A stretch of 64,000 nt of DNA from contig CANTFL010000873.1 of the NCBI GenBank assembly GCA_947650285.1, forward strand, positions 62,001-126,000. The letters are read 5' to 3'. The position numbers and the translations under genes are program-made. The notes under the pieces are model-generated. The model had not been told where the DNA came from. It saw only the letters and a program-made list of their open reading frames with translations, and did no database searches. Position 1 is the first letter of the stretch; the number at the start of each line of letters is the position of its first letter. Below, piece by piece: positions 22,964 through 33,704 of this stretch. Origin of the DNA: Hyaloperonospora brassicae (taxonomy: Eukaryota > Oomycota > Peronosporomycetes > Peronosporales > Peronosporaceae).

Positions 22964-23661
22964 GGTACGCAATCGCCGTTGGACAAAGACGAGTACTTTC
23001 TCTGCCACTTGGCTACGGGCGACATCTTGCGCGCTGCTGTAGCTGCTGGCACCGACATAGGCAAAAAGGTCAAAGCCGAGATGGAGTCGGGCGCACTTGT
23101 GACCGACGAGATTGTCGCCGGTATCATTAAAGACGCCATCGAGATTTCGGAATGCCGTCGTGGCTTTATTCTTGACGACTTTCCATGAACGGTCGTGCAG
23201 GCCAAAAAGGTGAGAACAAGAGGAGATACAGACGAGTGTCCAGGTTGCAACGCAGCGGCTGACCATAGTTCCCTCTTTTTGTATGTGATGCTGTGCAGCT
23301 CGACGAGATGTTGACGAAGGAAAACACCTCGGTGGATGCTGCGGTGATTATTGACGTGCCGGACAAAGTGCTGGTTGAACGCATTGCAGGTCAACGTATG
23401 CACTTGGCTAGTGGCCGCAGTAACAATGTCAAGTTTTCTACGCCGAATGTGGACGGTAAGGACGACATTACGGGCGAGCCGTTGATTCAGCGCAAGGACG
23501 ACAATGAAGCCACGCTTGTCTCGCGTCTGGAGGATGCTTACAAGCAGACGCAGCCCGTGATTGACTTTTACCGTGAGCAGGGCAAACTGGTGGAAGTAAA
23601 TGCTCACACAGAAATGCATGAGGTGACGGAGCAGATCCGTAAGAGCCTCGGCTCGGATTAG
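22964..23661 (+). pseudogene. Captured adenylate kinase gene fragment
   Basis: Translation gives GTQSPLDKDEYFLCHLATGD, then ILRAAVAAGTDIGKKVKAEM, and GFILDDFP, clearly adenylate kinase (ATP + AMP to 2 ADP). It starts just inside the left TIR at the last residues of the P-loop, so the GxxGxGK ATP-binding loop is missing. The Arg of FPRTVVQA is a TGA stop (23186-23188; CGA to TGA). A normal GT-AG intron (23210-23298) separates the parts. Exon 2 (LDEMLTKEN to QIRKSLGSD) keeps the lid-domain order ERIAG, GKDDITGEPLIQRKDDN and TQPVIDFYRE but has unusual residues in the lid (QRMHLASGRSNN). Retention of the intron means capture was at the DNA level. It cannot be an active kinase. Confidence 0.88.
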
Positions 23662-24170
23662 AGTACAGAACGCTTTGTTTCGTCCCCCTGACTGCTTGCA
23701 GACATTAGAGCATGCTTCACGGACAGCCTGTCAGTTTGATACCCTAACCTATTGAGCATATGTTAAGTACGAGATGCATGAATATCGACGTCTTCTCGAC
23801 TTGCGTTTAACGTCTTTTAATGGCTCATCTTTTCACCTCACGTCACCTACGTTTACGGCACCTCGATCACATTTAACGTTGACACTATTCCCTGCAATCG
23901 AACTTTTAATCGTAACAGCATAGCCTTGGCCACGTTCGAACGTCTGCACAGTATCCATAAGCTGCTACCGACTGAAATACTGAACCTCGGGAGGAGGAAG
24001 CATGTTATTGCGTCGTGCCCTATCATTAAACGCTGGAGGAGCTATACCACAGCCGTGAGTAGTATTATATGTATTGATTACGTATTACTTGCCAATTGAT
24101 GGCCTAGATTACTGAGTAATACCTTTGTCAGACAACAAATCTTAACATGAATAGGGATTTTATATATCAG

Positions 24171-24219
24171 ATTTTGAAGGAAGGGTGTGAATCTAAGGAA
24201 AAGTGGTGTGAATTTAGCA
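24171..24219 (-). repeat. Right terminal inverted repeat
   Basis: Inverted copy of 22902-22950. It is followed by a TA-rich microsatellite (about 24222-24252). Confidence 0.9.
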
Positions 24220-24549
24220 CATTATATATATATTATATATATATATATAATACATACACATATATACACAAACGCATCGCAAACCTACAGGTTATAAGTA
24301 CAATCAAGTGTGATACCGGGGAGGCTGCTCAAGCTGGACCTGTAGTGGTAATCGACGGCCATTCAAGACCGAGGAAAACCATAATAGAGAGAAGTTATCA
24401 GCGCCCGTAGGGCGATGGACAAGGTGCTTGCTATGATTGAATACCTATTCGAACGAATGAATGTGATGGAGGTCTACCAGAAGGATCCTGTCGGCACTGA
24501 CATTTGGAAGTGCCGAATTTAATCTTCGATCTGGCCCTGAGAGTGAAAC

Positions 24550-24571
24550 GGGGGGGGGGGGTGGGGGGTGG
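24550..24571 (+). repeat. G-run, possible G-quadruplex
   Basis: Twelve G in a row, then T and six G, then TGG. It stands out in otherwise mixed sequence and could fold as a G-quadruplex. It could also be an assembly-sensitive homopolymer. Confidence 0.7.
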
Positions 24572-24815
24572 CACTACAGGACCTGGAGCAGACACCTTCA
24601 CAAAATCCTCGAAGGGTTCTCTAAGGACGTGCATCGGGACAAGGCTTCACGACCAAGTAAATGTAAGTGTAAGGCAAGCGGATCATGTTGCAGGGAACGC
24701 CAACATGGGCGCGGGACCTGTTTCAGTACACCCCAGGCGAGAGATGCGTGCGGGCTACTAACTTGGTGGGGTATGCCAAAAAATGCATGATCATCCTGGA
24801 CCGCAGGTTGCGAGC

Positions 24816-25400
24816 ATGCCGGACGTACAGCATCGAAAGCTCGCGCTACAACCCTTTGACGACAAAGCTCGCAACCATAGTCTTTTTAGTGGTTTTATCA
24901 ACGGGGAAATGATTTTGTTCGCCAACTTGGGTTCGTGGAGCGTGCGTGTGAGTTTTTGTGGCCGATGGACATCAAGACTGACGTCCAGGGGAAACATCTG
25001 GCGGTCAAGGCACAGCCGTATTGCTGTGGGCAGGCGGAGACTTGGTGGTCAAATATCTAAGCCTTGGAGATTGAAATGAAAAGTTGCTTTAGACCTTCAG
25101 CACCAAGATCTCACCAGCCCAGACCATAAAGTTGTTAACGGAGCCGAAGACAAGTCATTGAATCTGGATGACAACTTCTTATTCCTGATGGCTTTTTAAG
25201 TGACGATTGAGGCGGTGCGGATAGACTTGTTATCAAAAGCATTGTCTACCAAGCCGACCTGCATATACGTACAGCCATATTATCTAGGTTGAACGTTCAT
25301 TGCATCGACCTCTTTTGATAGGCTAAAGATTTGGCGCACTTCACGCAGTCGACAGAGGTTGACAAGCAAGCACGCGAAGAAGCTGGTGCGCGGCGTGATT
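24816..25400 (+). pseudogene. Retrotransposon gag remnant
   Basis: Frame-shifted pieces read MPDVQHRKLALQPFDDKA, then WPMDIKTDVQGKHLAVKAQP, ETWW, and later GGADRLVIKSIVYQADLHIR followed by AKDLAHFTQSTEVD. The order and spacing resemble a capsid-type gag known to me from oomycete LTR elements. Several stops and frame changes show it is dead. It lies on the plus strand just left of the family A LTR at 25678, so it belongs to a different insertion from the minus-strand pol remnants. Confidence 0.6.
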
Positions 25401-25677
25401 GACGCTTTTAAGCAAAAAAAGAACAGACGAAATAATTCAATAATATGGTGAAAGCTACCCTCTCGGACAGTGAGTAACGTGCTTGCTAAAAGTGAGATGA
25501 AGTCCGTCACACCAGGTCAAAATCCATTCACTCGAAAAGATAGGCCCAAGGACAAACTTTGATTTAGCGATTGGTTGTGGCAGTGGTCTTAAAGACACCC
25601 ATTGAATTCTTGACAGTGGGTATAGTCGAAATTAGGTCAATCACTTGAGTCTACTGGTCCACCCGAAGGCCTGTCAC

Positions 25678-26165
25678 TGTAGCGGAGCTAGTACAGCTCC
25701 TAGCCAGAGGAAGGCAGGCTATCAGCTCAACGAGTAACTTTTTTTACAAGAACACGAATTACGAATCAACAAGCTCAACGATGAGGGTCCTCGCTTAAGG
25801 GACCAAACGATTTGATCAAACAACAGCACAGAGTGCTTATAGTCTACGCACTAATAAGGCTTGGTCTATTCTCGATACGACCTGAGACGCCTTATAAGGT
25901 GTACGTGTCCAAGACACGTATTTCTAACAGACCAAAAGGGGAACTGGACTTTATTCTGTTTATGTGAAAGGACACCTTAGCCTAAATGTACCAAATCTAG
26001 ACACTAAGGCCCTAAATCAGTACAATTATAAAGATTTTGTATCTGGAAGATGACACACGCCAGCCCCCAACAACTGAAAAGAAGTTCTACTACTATCACT
26101 TTCAATGGGATTCACCCCTGATGTAAACCACACATGTCATTCCGGTTACCAACCGACGTGTAATA
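25678..26165 (-). mobile_element. LTR, family A, copy 2 (minus orientation)
   Basis: Starts TGTAGCGGAG and ends ACGTGTAATA (consensus ...GTGTAACA). It is a close inverted match to 18951-19440. On the minus strand it would be the 3' LTR of the decayed Gypsy element. The purine-rich GAAGGATGGG just outside its minus-strand 5' end fits a polypurine tract. Confidence 0.8.
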
Positions 26166-27599
26166 TCTGTTGCACCCATCCTTCTAGACTGTTGATACCG
26201 CGAATTAACAACCGTCTCAATTAATCCTATGTTTTTGGTAGTACTAGTTTGGTTAACCTTACGGATGCGTTCTAATTCCTATGCTAACTTGACGCCATCA
26301 AATGATGACCTTCAGTCTTTAGTCACATCCTTGCCCAAGATATTGTAGACTATTATATTGACACTCATATGTCGAGTGAAGAAACATCCTTATGCATTTC
26401 TGTGCAGGGTTTTGTAACCACTACAGCACCGCTTACGTTCCCAGAAAGAGGCCTTGCTAGTTCTCTGACAGCGTTGAGAAATACGAAAGGCTAGAGGATA
26501 AAATATTGGCCAATATGCTTGATGAAAAACAGCTGAGCGATCTATGGGCCGACCAAAGTTCTAGCATTAGGTCTAGTATCATGTCTTTTATTCGGACGAG
26601 AAAATATATAAACGCTTAGTCTTAGCGAAAGGATTAGCGAGGTAGCACGTCGATTGTTTGTAAAGTGGATTCTCAAATCGGAGGCTACAATGCCTAGCAA
26701 GATCTCTGCGCGCCAAGCGCTACGAAAATGCTACTTGACACCACGAATCATGACAATGGATCAACACCTATCCAGGTTAAATAATCATGCACGTGATGCA
26801 ACTGTAGCCATTATAAAGACATTTTTTTATCAATCTCTACCTTGGCGAGTCGGATTTAGGCAACTAGATGCATTTCACTTGCTGGGTAATATCGTGCGTT
26901 GACTGAACAGTTTGGATGCTTTTTAAATCTAGCGGCGACGTCGTCGATGTTCGTTTAAAGCAAAAATTTCGCCATGACTTCGCATATTTGAAGGTCTAAG
27001 GTCAATAACGTTCGCTATATCTGTATTCCTCGCACATGTATGCAGCACAAGCGCGATCTCACCCGGGGCTTTGGCTAAAACAGCTTGAAAATATGGTCTT
27101 GATATTAAAATTGAGCCGTTAACGCGTGCATACACGAGTGCTAAGCTTGTGGTTTTGGGAGTGAGCCCTGCGCACGGCGCTCAAATCGTCACTGGATTGA
27201 GAACAATCTTGTACCAGCGATTTCACACTATTTACTTGAGTTCTCCACGAATTATCTGAGCTAGGATATCTGCGCTGATTTACCAGGCATCGGTTCTGGC
27301 CGTTGCGTCAACGTCGCTCCATGATTTCTCCGCATGAACCTGACGGCCCTAATATTAATCTATTAGAACAGGAAGGGATCAACACGTCACTGATATCCCA
27401 TGTTGGTTCACATCACTGGATCGTCGACTTAAAGAACGAGCCACATAGTCTTTGAGAGATTTTTAAGCGCCCAGAGTCCATATGAACCCGGGTAATAGCC
27501 CTGGGGTAGGAACAACTCGTTTAAAGGATCAGCTTAGTATCTTGATGCGGATAAAGCGACTCGCAGCACAGCCACATTCGGCAGCGCAAGCGCCTCTAA
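26166..27599. other. Decayed 3' internal part of the family A element
   Basis: No recognisable coding region. By position it is the stretch between the polyprotein end and the 3' LTR of the minus-strand Gypsy element. Confidence 0.35.
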
Positions 27600-27790
27600 A
27601 TGCACAAGGGCTGGTTCCAGATACAGCTTATGTAAGCCAACGTTAAACGCAGGATGTGCTCGAAATTAGCACAGAAGGTTATAGGTAAGTCCCTTCTTAG
27701 TGATGACCGTGACTGGTCCAATGAATTGCGGACTCAAATTTTCCTTGAAGACATCGGACACAACATTTGTTTAGATGTTTTTGCATCTAT
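27600..27790 (-). pseudogene. Gypsy polyprotein C-terminal remnant
   Basis: Minus-strand translation contains VFKENLSPQFIGPVTVITKK and HPAFNVGLHKLYLEP. These match the post-integrase FIGPF...THP.FxV..L..Y block of Gypsy polyproteins. At least one stop interrupts it. Confidence 0.7.
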
Positions 27791-28054
27791 TAATTCTTGG
27801 TCTCCGGTAGCATAACTTTCAATTTAACGCTGCCTTTGGCATCTTCTCGTTTCTTTTGTTTGTTCTGGCTATAAGCCATTGTGTCACGCACATGTCATTT
27901 GAAAAGGATTCAATCGCGTTACAAAAATTCTCTTCCTTCTTGAAGCAGTGATAAGGCTGATATCAGCAAGTCAACTGACCATCTCTCTCTTATAAAAAAC
28001 AAAACCACTTAGTGGTAGCGTTATCAAAACGCAAGGGTTTGTGAGGACGTTCAC

Positions 28055-28651
28055 TTAGGACGGTGTATAGCCGGTAGAGGCATACACTGCGTTATTCAAC
28101 GTATACAAAAGGATAGGAAGCATGAAGATCCACCGATTAGGAATATCGTCGTATATACTGCGTAAAATATCACAGATATAGCAGTGTACTCTATCGATCT
28201 GATCATCGGTCTGCGGATGATCCGCTGTGAACATGGCCATACGGGTGTCCAGCACTTTGAGGACGGACTCTAAACTTTTTAGTGAAGCGAGGACCTCTAC
28301 CAAAGATAATCGTCACAGGCAAAAATTGTTGACGAAACAGTTAATCGATAAACAGATTTGCTGTACTTTCGTCATAAATGGTATCTGTCCCAGCCTCCAA
28401 GTGAAACATTCTACTCAAACGTATGACGAAGACCACAATGCGAGTGTCGCCTATCGAATACTTTGTTAAGCCATTCACAAGGTCTATACCCATATATTCC
28501 CAACATACAGAAGGTGCGGGTAAAGTGGCGAGCGGTGCAGTCAAATGTGGTGGGGGTAGACGTTTGACCGGTGGCACGTACGCAGATACAGGCTACATAC
28601 TTGTAAAGATTGGACCACAAATATTGTTGGGTCACAGAGATATAGATCATA
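28055..28651 (-). pseudogene. Gypsy integrase core remnant
   Basis: The minus strand reads LWSNLYKYVACICVRATGQT (zinc-binding region, degraded), then WEYMGIDLVNGL and IVVFVIRLSRMFHLEAGTDT, and finally FTADHPQTDDQIDRVHCYIC with LLYTLNNAVYASTGYTP. These are the DDE integrase landmarks D...D...E region in order, with frameshifts. The family B solo LTR sits immediately upstream, at 28652-29092. Confidence 0.85.
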
Positions 28652-29092
28652 TGTAACGGGGCACTGACGACTACGTACTGGTCAACCAGTACAGAGTTTA
28701 CTATCACTGACTGGGTGATAGTCAGTGCCCGGCTAGGTGTTGCAACTCACACAGAGGAAGATGGAACAAGTAAGGTAAAGACTTAAGTCGAGGTAAAAGT
28801 AAAACTGTTATTATTAGAATTGATTCCTATAACTCCTTGTGTCTTTGTTTATCCTGACTTAATTGTACTAATGGAACTGAATGTAAGATGACGACTAGTC
28901 ACCACCCATTGCGCACGTCTAGCAGCGATTGGTGTGTTGATATCATCACGATATCAACCAATGAGTATACCCTTCGGTCATCTTCAACAATATCATCATG
29001 CTCTGTGATATTGTTGAAAGAATATTCAACGTAATATTGTTATTGTCATATTCTCCCTAATGACAATTTCATGTAACGGCTACCCCGGTACA
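28652..29092 (-). mobile_element. Solo LTR, family B, copy 1
   Basis: It runs (plus strand) from TGTAACGGGG to CCCCGGTACA and is related to the LTR at 61007-61397 in the opposite orientation. It interrupts the integrase of the older Gypsy element. The flanking 5-mers are TCATA and TCTTA (4 of 5 match), consistent with a decayed target duplication. Several of the inverted repeats of the young LTR are still recognisable. Confidence 0.85.
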
Positions 29093-29151
29093 TCTTATAT
29101 TGTCTGAGATGACCCAGTAACGAAGTGCTATGCGGCTAAAGAGGGTACGAT

Positions 29152-29436
29152 TTACCGATTCTTTATCGTGCTAAGCGCTAATGCATGAAAGGTATTAAAA
29201 ACTTGTGCAGTAGCACAATAGACCTCTACCGATTGAATATCGATGCAGTCTTGCACGCGAGCGTTCTGACAATTCTTTGTCTGAGTCGGTAAAATATTGT
29301 TTCCGAGCGCACGTAGCAGAGCTACACCGTGATAATCACGGTTGCAGGCCGTAAGAATCACGTCCGATGCAGGTGACGACATAGTCGTAACGTGAGCAAG
29401 GTCATAGTCAGGCCTACCCGATAAGGAATCAGCCAA
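29152..29436 (-). pseudogene. Gypsy RNase H / integrase junction remnant
   Basis: Minus-strand ADSLSGRPDYDLAHVTTMSS is the well-conserved ALSRRPDY motif at the end of RNase H, followed by the linker to integrase (DYHGVALLRALGNN). The frame continues into the integrase N-terminal region, where the solo LTR is inserted. Confidence 0.85.
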
Positions 29437-29439
29437 AGC

Positions 29440-30860
29440 GTTACGCCATCCCGCCTTATACTTATCATAAGAGTTCTATGTGGCAAATAAAGAAATCCAA
29501 AGAGACATTATCTGAAGGAGATGAGGCGACTGGTCAGCAGTGCGCAATGGCTCATGATCGGTATATATCACAAAAAGCTTGGAGACAAGCAGGTAAACTA
29601 CAAATTCGACGAGATCGTACTCCATTGCATGTATCCATTTGATATGGTCAGAATAGTTTTTCTCTGCAGCTTTTAGATGGTGAGGTCCATATGCGAAAAA
29701 CGCTCATAACCGTCCTAATTATCTTGAAGTAATGAACAGCCAACAGCAAAGTCAAAAGCGTCACAGACAACACCAAAGTAATGCGCAGGGTCTGGCACAG
29801 TCAAGACCAAGGCCTGAAGGAGCATCTCCTTTACAGCTTCAAATAAATCGTTTGGTAGGATAGGCCCGAAACATTCCATATAAGTTTTGAGAGCTTAGAT
29901 AAAGGTCGAGCCATGTCTGCGGAATTGCACTGTACTTGTGTAAGTTGTTGGAAAGACTGATAGACTTGCTTGCGTTCTTTTGGTTCTTAGGAACCGGCCA
30001 ATAAGCAACGGATTTGACATTAGTGGAATCTTCTTCTAAGACTTGCTAACCAATGAAACATCCGAATAACGGGGGCAAATTCAGCACGATAGAGGCTTTA
30101 GTGAGTTCGCATCACGAGTATTCGTGTGCAAACACTCAAGTACTGTTCGTAAATAATCAATATAATGGTGCACGTTGGACCGACCATTTGATGCACAAAT
30201 ATAGACAAAATTTCACGAAAGTGCTTAAGTCTATAGGCTCGATAATACCGGAACAAATACGTATCGGGAAGATTGAATGTAGAAGGGGCATTCAAAAGAT
30301 CTTAAAACGTTCAAAAGCATAACGCTTGTGGGGCTGACCGCAGTTAGCGGTATATCTCTGGATCGAATGAGCAATTAGCAGTAATTATCGACAAGGTCGA
30401 GTGCGCTGAACCTGGCACATCCACCCAAGGCGTTTTAAAGCACATTTGTGGGAGAAATAGGGGTCTGGTACGGTATGGTGGCTGCATTTAGCTTGTTGTA
30501 AAAGTGAACAATGCGCCACTTACCATTCGGTCTCTTGACACAAAGGGTGGGCGTAAAATGAGGATAATTACTCTTCAATGCCCTTCCTTTAGCGTGCTTA
30601 TCACGTCAAAAAGTCGTCAATGACGTCGCACTGTTCCATTGGTAAGGGCCAATGTCTTGTTACGCAGTTCTTGATTCCAGAAACCAGGTCAACTTCATAA
30701 CGAATACATCTATTGGGAGATAAAACGTACAGTGGGTCGCTACGCGCCACATCCTAGAGTTCCTTCATCAAAGGATAAAAGGGTTCCATGAGATCTTTAT
30801 GGATCTCAAATTCACTATGGGCGCCGAGTGATATCATCGTGTCATCATGGATAGACTCAT
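29440..30860 (-). pseudogene. Gypsy reverse transcriptase and RNase H remnants
   Basis: Broken minus-strand pieces: RYEVDLVSGIKNCVTRHWPL and SRDRM (RT entry), NAPSTFN (RT NAPATFN motif, near 30290), and LLVSKLFVIYTDHEPLRTAD (RNase H TDH motif, near 29560). Many stops occur. The order is that of a Gypsy pol gene. Confidence 0.75.
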
Positions 30861-31765
30861 TAATCAGAGATAAATTGTTTAGGCTCATCCCCGAGGCGAA
30901 TGACCACAAGGTCGGATAAGTCGCCGTCTTTTAAGGCTTGTCCGTACTTACCATCAGAAATCTTGTCTAGATCGACCAGAGCACTTAAAAATATAAAAAC
31001 CCCACGGCTTACGCTACCATCAACAGGACTACTTACCCCATTGCCAACTTTATAACGTGTTTTATTACAAATCATCACGATGCAACGACATGGAAGAGTT
31101 GCGTTTCGTAGTTGCTGTCTGGCGTCGCTTTCGTGTCTCTGATTACACCTTACACCTCAAACAGGTCGAAAATAGTGTGTCTCCTAATATGTCGCTACCC
31201 ATAAAGCTCTCTGTACGAGAGCCGATGTCCTGACCGACATACAGCCAAGGTTTTTTTAACTTTAACACTTTATATATTGAGTTTATTTGTGCCACTCCAC
31301 GCACAACACGCGAGCTCTGCTGAAGGTGTCTCGTCCCTAGACGATACACGCTTGCAGAATTTGTTGATTCACAATCAACACAAGAGTTGCTTGGCGAGAT
31401 AGGTGAAGCATCACCAGTCGTCGATGTCTATCTCGGGACTAAAGTCATTGAAGTGTTTGGTGTCAAGTAACGCTAATAAGTTAATGTACGACACACTTAC
31501 TACTCAAGATAGTGGCTCGCGCTAGTGGCGCTTTTTTTCATAGCAGAGGTTTGTTCATGACTCTACAAATCTATGCTAGTATTTAAGCACATTGCGCCAA
31601 AGGTATTAACCAATCAATCACGGTTCATGGCGCCCTAGCCAAGCCATTCTAAAAATGAAATCATATATCGCCTCTAGGTCAAGTCCTAGGCAGCGTTTTT
31701 ACGCTATAGGAGTCTATTAACTTTACGCCTTAATTGTTAACAATCTTTGGCGATGTGACACACAT

Positions 31766-31984
31766 TTATGTAGTTATAATAACGTCGATAGTCTCACTAT
31801 CGTGCGATCTGATCTCTTCAGAATACGGCTGACTCCCTTCCAGAGAATGACGGCAATCATTATTGCTTAATGAATCGGAATCGATGAGAGTCGTCCAAGG
31901 GTTCTCAAACTCGTTGACAGTTGCTGTAACTACAAGCAATTCCGACTTACATACAAGATCTGTGTTATAAAGTACATAGCTCAA
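31766..31984 (-). pseudogene. Gypsy aspartic protease remnant
   Basis: The minus strand reads LLVVTATVNEFENPWTTLID followed by SDSLSNN, where the active-site DSG of the retropepsin is degraded to DSD. It lies 5' of the RT remnants, as expected for gag-PR-RT order. Confidence 0.7.
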
Positions 31985-32923
31985 TGGGGCTAACCTGGGT
32001 ACCTATCTGAGGTATGACAGTATATATATATTTACATTTCATTCACAGTAGGGAACCTGCACATACCGAAATTTGGGTTTTACAGTGCCGTATCAGAGTT
32101 ATGACTGTTGGAAGGGGTACGACTCATGTGATCTAGCGCTATTTATGCAATGGACATCCAGGACCCAAGTGCTTGGTGATTCCACACGTATAGGATTGAT
32201 GAATGTCGTTTTTGTCTAAAAGTCTTAAAGCTCAGCTTCATCCTCACCGTCATCTTCAGCTTTGCCAAGGTCTATAAATTCAGGTCTTAAGAACCCCGAG
32301 GTTCTCATAGAGATACAGATTGCTCAGGTACGTCTCAAGTATTATCCGTTTCGATCAAGCTTAGAAATCAAAAGTTTTAGTCCGCATTGTGCGCGACTTT
32401 GAGAGCCCCGTCGAAGGGAGTGGGGGTGAACACGGAACAATTTAGCTCTGGCGGGGGGAGGACGGAAAATTTCATAGACGCTATCAAATGAGATAACTAT
32501 AAGAGAGGATCCGTCCACATAGCATCCACGAGTGTCCTTAACTCTTGGCCACAGTCCAACGATTAATTCTCCCCCTAAAAGGTAGATAATAATCGTGGTC
32601 GCACGCGATATGTCAGAATAGGCGGTACAAAAGTGAGGATTAACTGTAGCTTAAAGCTTTCCCATGTACAGGGGTTCATCAACGGCCACGCCGCACGTAA
32701 GTACGAACTTCTTCACCGAAATAGCGAGATTATTGATCGCCAACGAGAACTGCTGATACTCGGGCCGTATCATGAACGGAATATGGGCTATATTTACCTC
32801 ACAGATCCGAGAGGATGAGGATCAATCCTTCTTTACCTGGATAGATTTAATGTCCAATTTGACTGCCTAAGGTTTTGTCCCGTTTTTGTGTACAGATACA
32901 AAGCATGTAGGCATAGCTGACGC

Positions 32924-33098
32924 CATTTGGTCTTAAACCTGCCCCATAAGGGTCCTTTTTATATTGAAAAAAGCTCCCGAGACGTCCGGGCCCCCAAGGC
33001 CCGGACGTCGGCAGTTTCTTTAGTTGCAAAGCCCGGGCGTCTCGGGAGCTTTTTTAAATATGAAAAGGATCCTTATGGGGCAGGTGTAAGAACAAATG
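32924..33098. mobile_element. Palindromic foldback/MITE-like element, 175 bp
   Basis: Two arms of about 65-70 bp (32924-32990 and 33030-33098) are near-perfect inverted copies: CATTTG, CTGCCCCATAAGG, then AAAAAAGCTCCCGAGACG. The centre holds a second hairpin (GACGTCCGGGCC / GGCCCGGACGTC, near 32981-33008). The GC-rich core in AT-rich surroundings and the long arms suggest a foldback element or MITE. No target duplication is evident. Confidence 0.85.
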
Positions 33099-33234
33099 AA
33101 CTCCACATGCTCTGCTGTGGTCAGCTTATCAATCGCATTCTTCTGGGGTTTAGAGAGGAACGAACATTGTATTATTCGTTAATAATATCAGTCTTTACAT
33201 AATCACTCGTAGATGGAATGCAAGATTTAGCTAT

Positions 33235-33704
33235 TATAGCGGAGATAGCATATCACCTGGCCGCAGGTTTGCTTTCTGGATGATGGGTAAGACTGTTCTT
33301 TATAAGAACACAGCTTTATAATTTGAAGAGCTTCAAGCTTAAGCCCCTTGTTCAAGGAACCTTCACAATTCAGCAAATTAACTACACATATTCTGAGGAG
33401 TCTACGTCTTATATTATCCTTGAATCTATAACTACCTATGACGCCTTAACAAGACACGTTTATCTGATAGACTAAATGAGGAAATGAACCTTATTGTTAT
33501 TCTATATAAAAGACCACCTTGGACTTAACCTAACAAAATATTACAATAAAGCTTTAAATAAAAACCTTTACAAAGACCCCTTTTCTGGTGGCTGACACAC
33601 GTCATCCCTAACAACCGTTAAGAACTTCTGATATAAATTTTAACCGAATTGCATCACTGGTGTAAACCATACCTGTTACGTCGGCTTATAAACTACGTGT
33701 AACT
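33235..33704 (-). mobile_element. LTR, family A, copy 3 (strongly decayed)
   Basis: From TATAGCGGAG to ACGTGTAACT. It keeps the order of family A landmarks (CTGACACACG, GTGTAAACCATACCTG, ACGTGTAAC) but with very many substitutions, mostly toward A/T. It is the putative 5' LTR of the minus-strand Gypsy element. Confidence 0.65.

Larger units (their letters stand above)
22902..24219. mobile_element. Non-autonomous TIR element carrying an adenylate kinase fragment
   Basis: 49-bp terminal inverted repeats (22902-22950 and 24171-24219) match at 47 of 49 positions and begin TGCTAAATTCACACC. Between them lies the 3' part of an adenylate kinase gene with an intron and about 500 nt of 3' flank. No transposase is present, so this is a Pack-TYPE element that moved host DNA. 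Both flanks are TA-rich (TATATATA), so a target duplication cannot be judged and the superfamily is unknown. Confidence 0.8.
25678..33704 (-). mobile_element. Decayed Gypsy retrotransposon (family A), with nested insertions
   Basis: Between a family A LTR at 25678-26165 and a strongly decayed one at 33235-33704, both in minus orientation, minus-strand fragments appear in the correct Gypsy order: aspartic protease (31766-31984), reverse transcriptase (about 30100-30860), RNase H (about 29440-29760), integrase (29152-29436 and 28055-28651) and a polyprotein C-terminus (about 27600-27790). Stops and frameshifts are everywhere. A solo family B LTR (28652-29092) splits the integrase, and a palindromic element lies at 32924-33098. 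The two LTRs differ much more from each other than copy 2 differs from copy 1 at 18951, so the right LTR may not be the original partner. Confidence 0.7.

Noticed and set aside
18951..26165. One large DNA transposon with ~490-bp TIRs
   Set aside because: The repeats have TG...CA LTR ends, a third copy lies at 33235, and no target duplication or transposase supports a TIR element.
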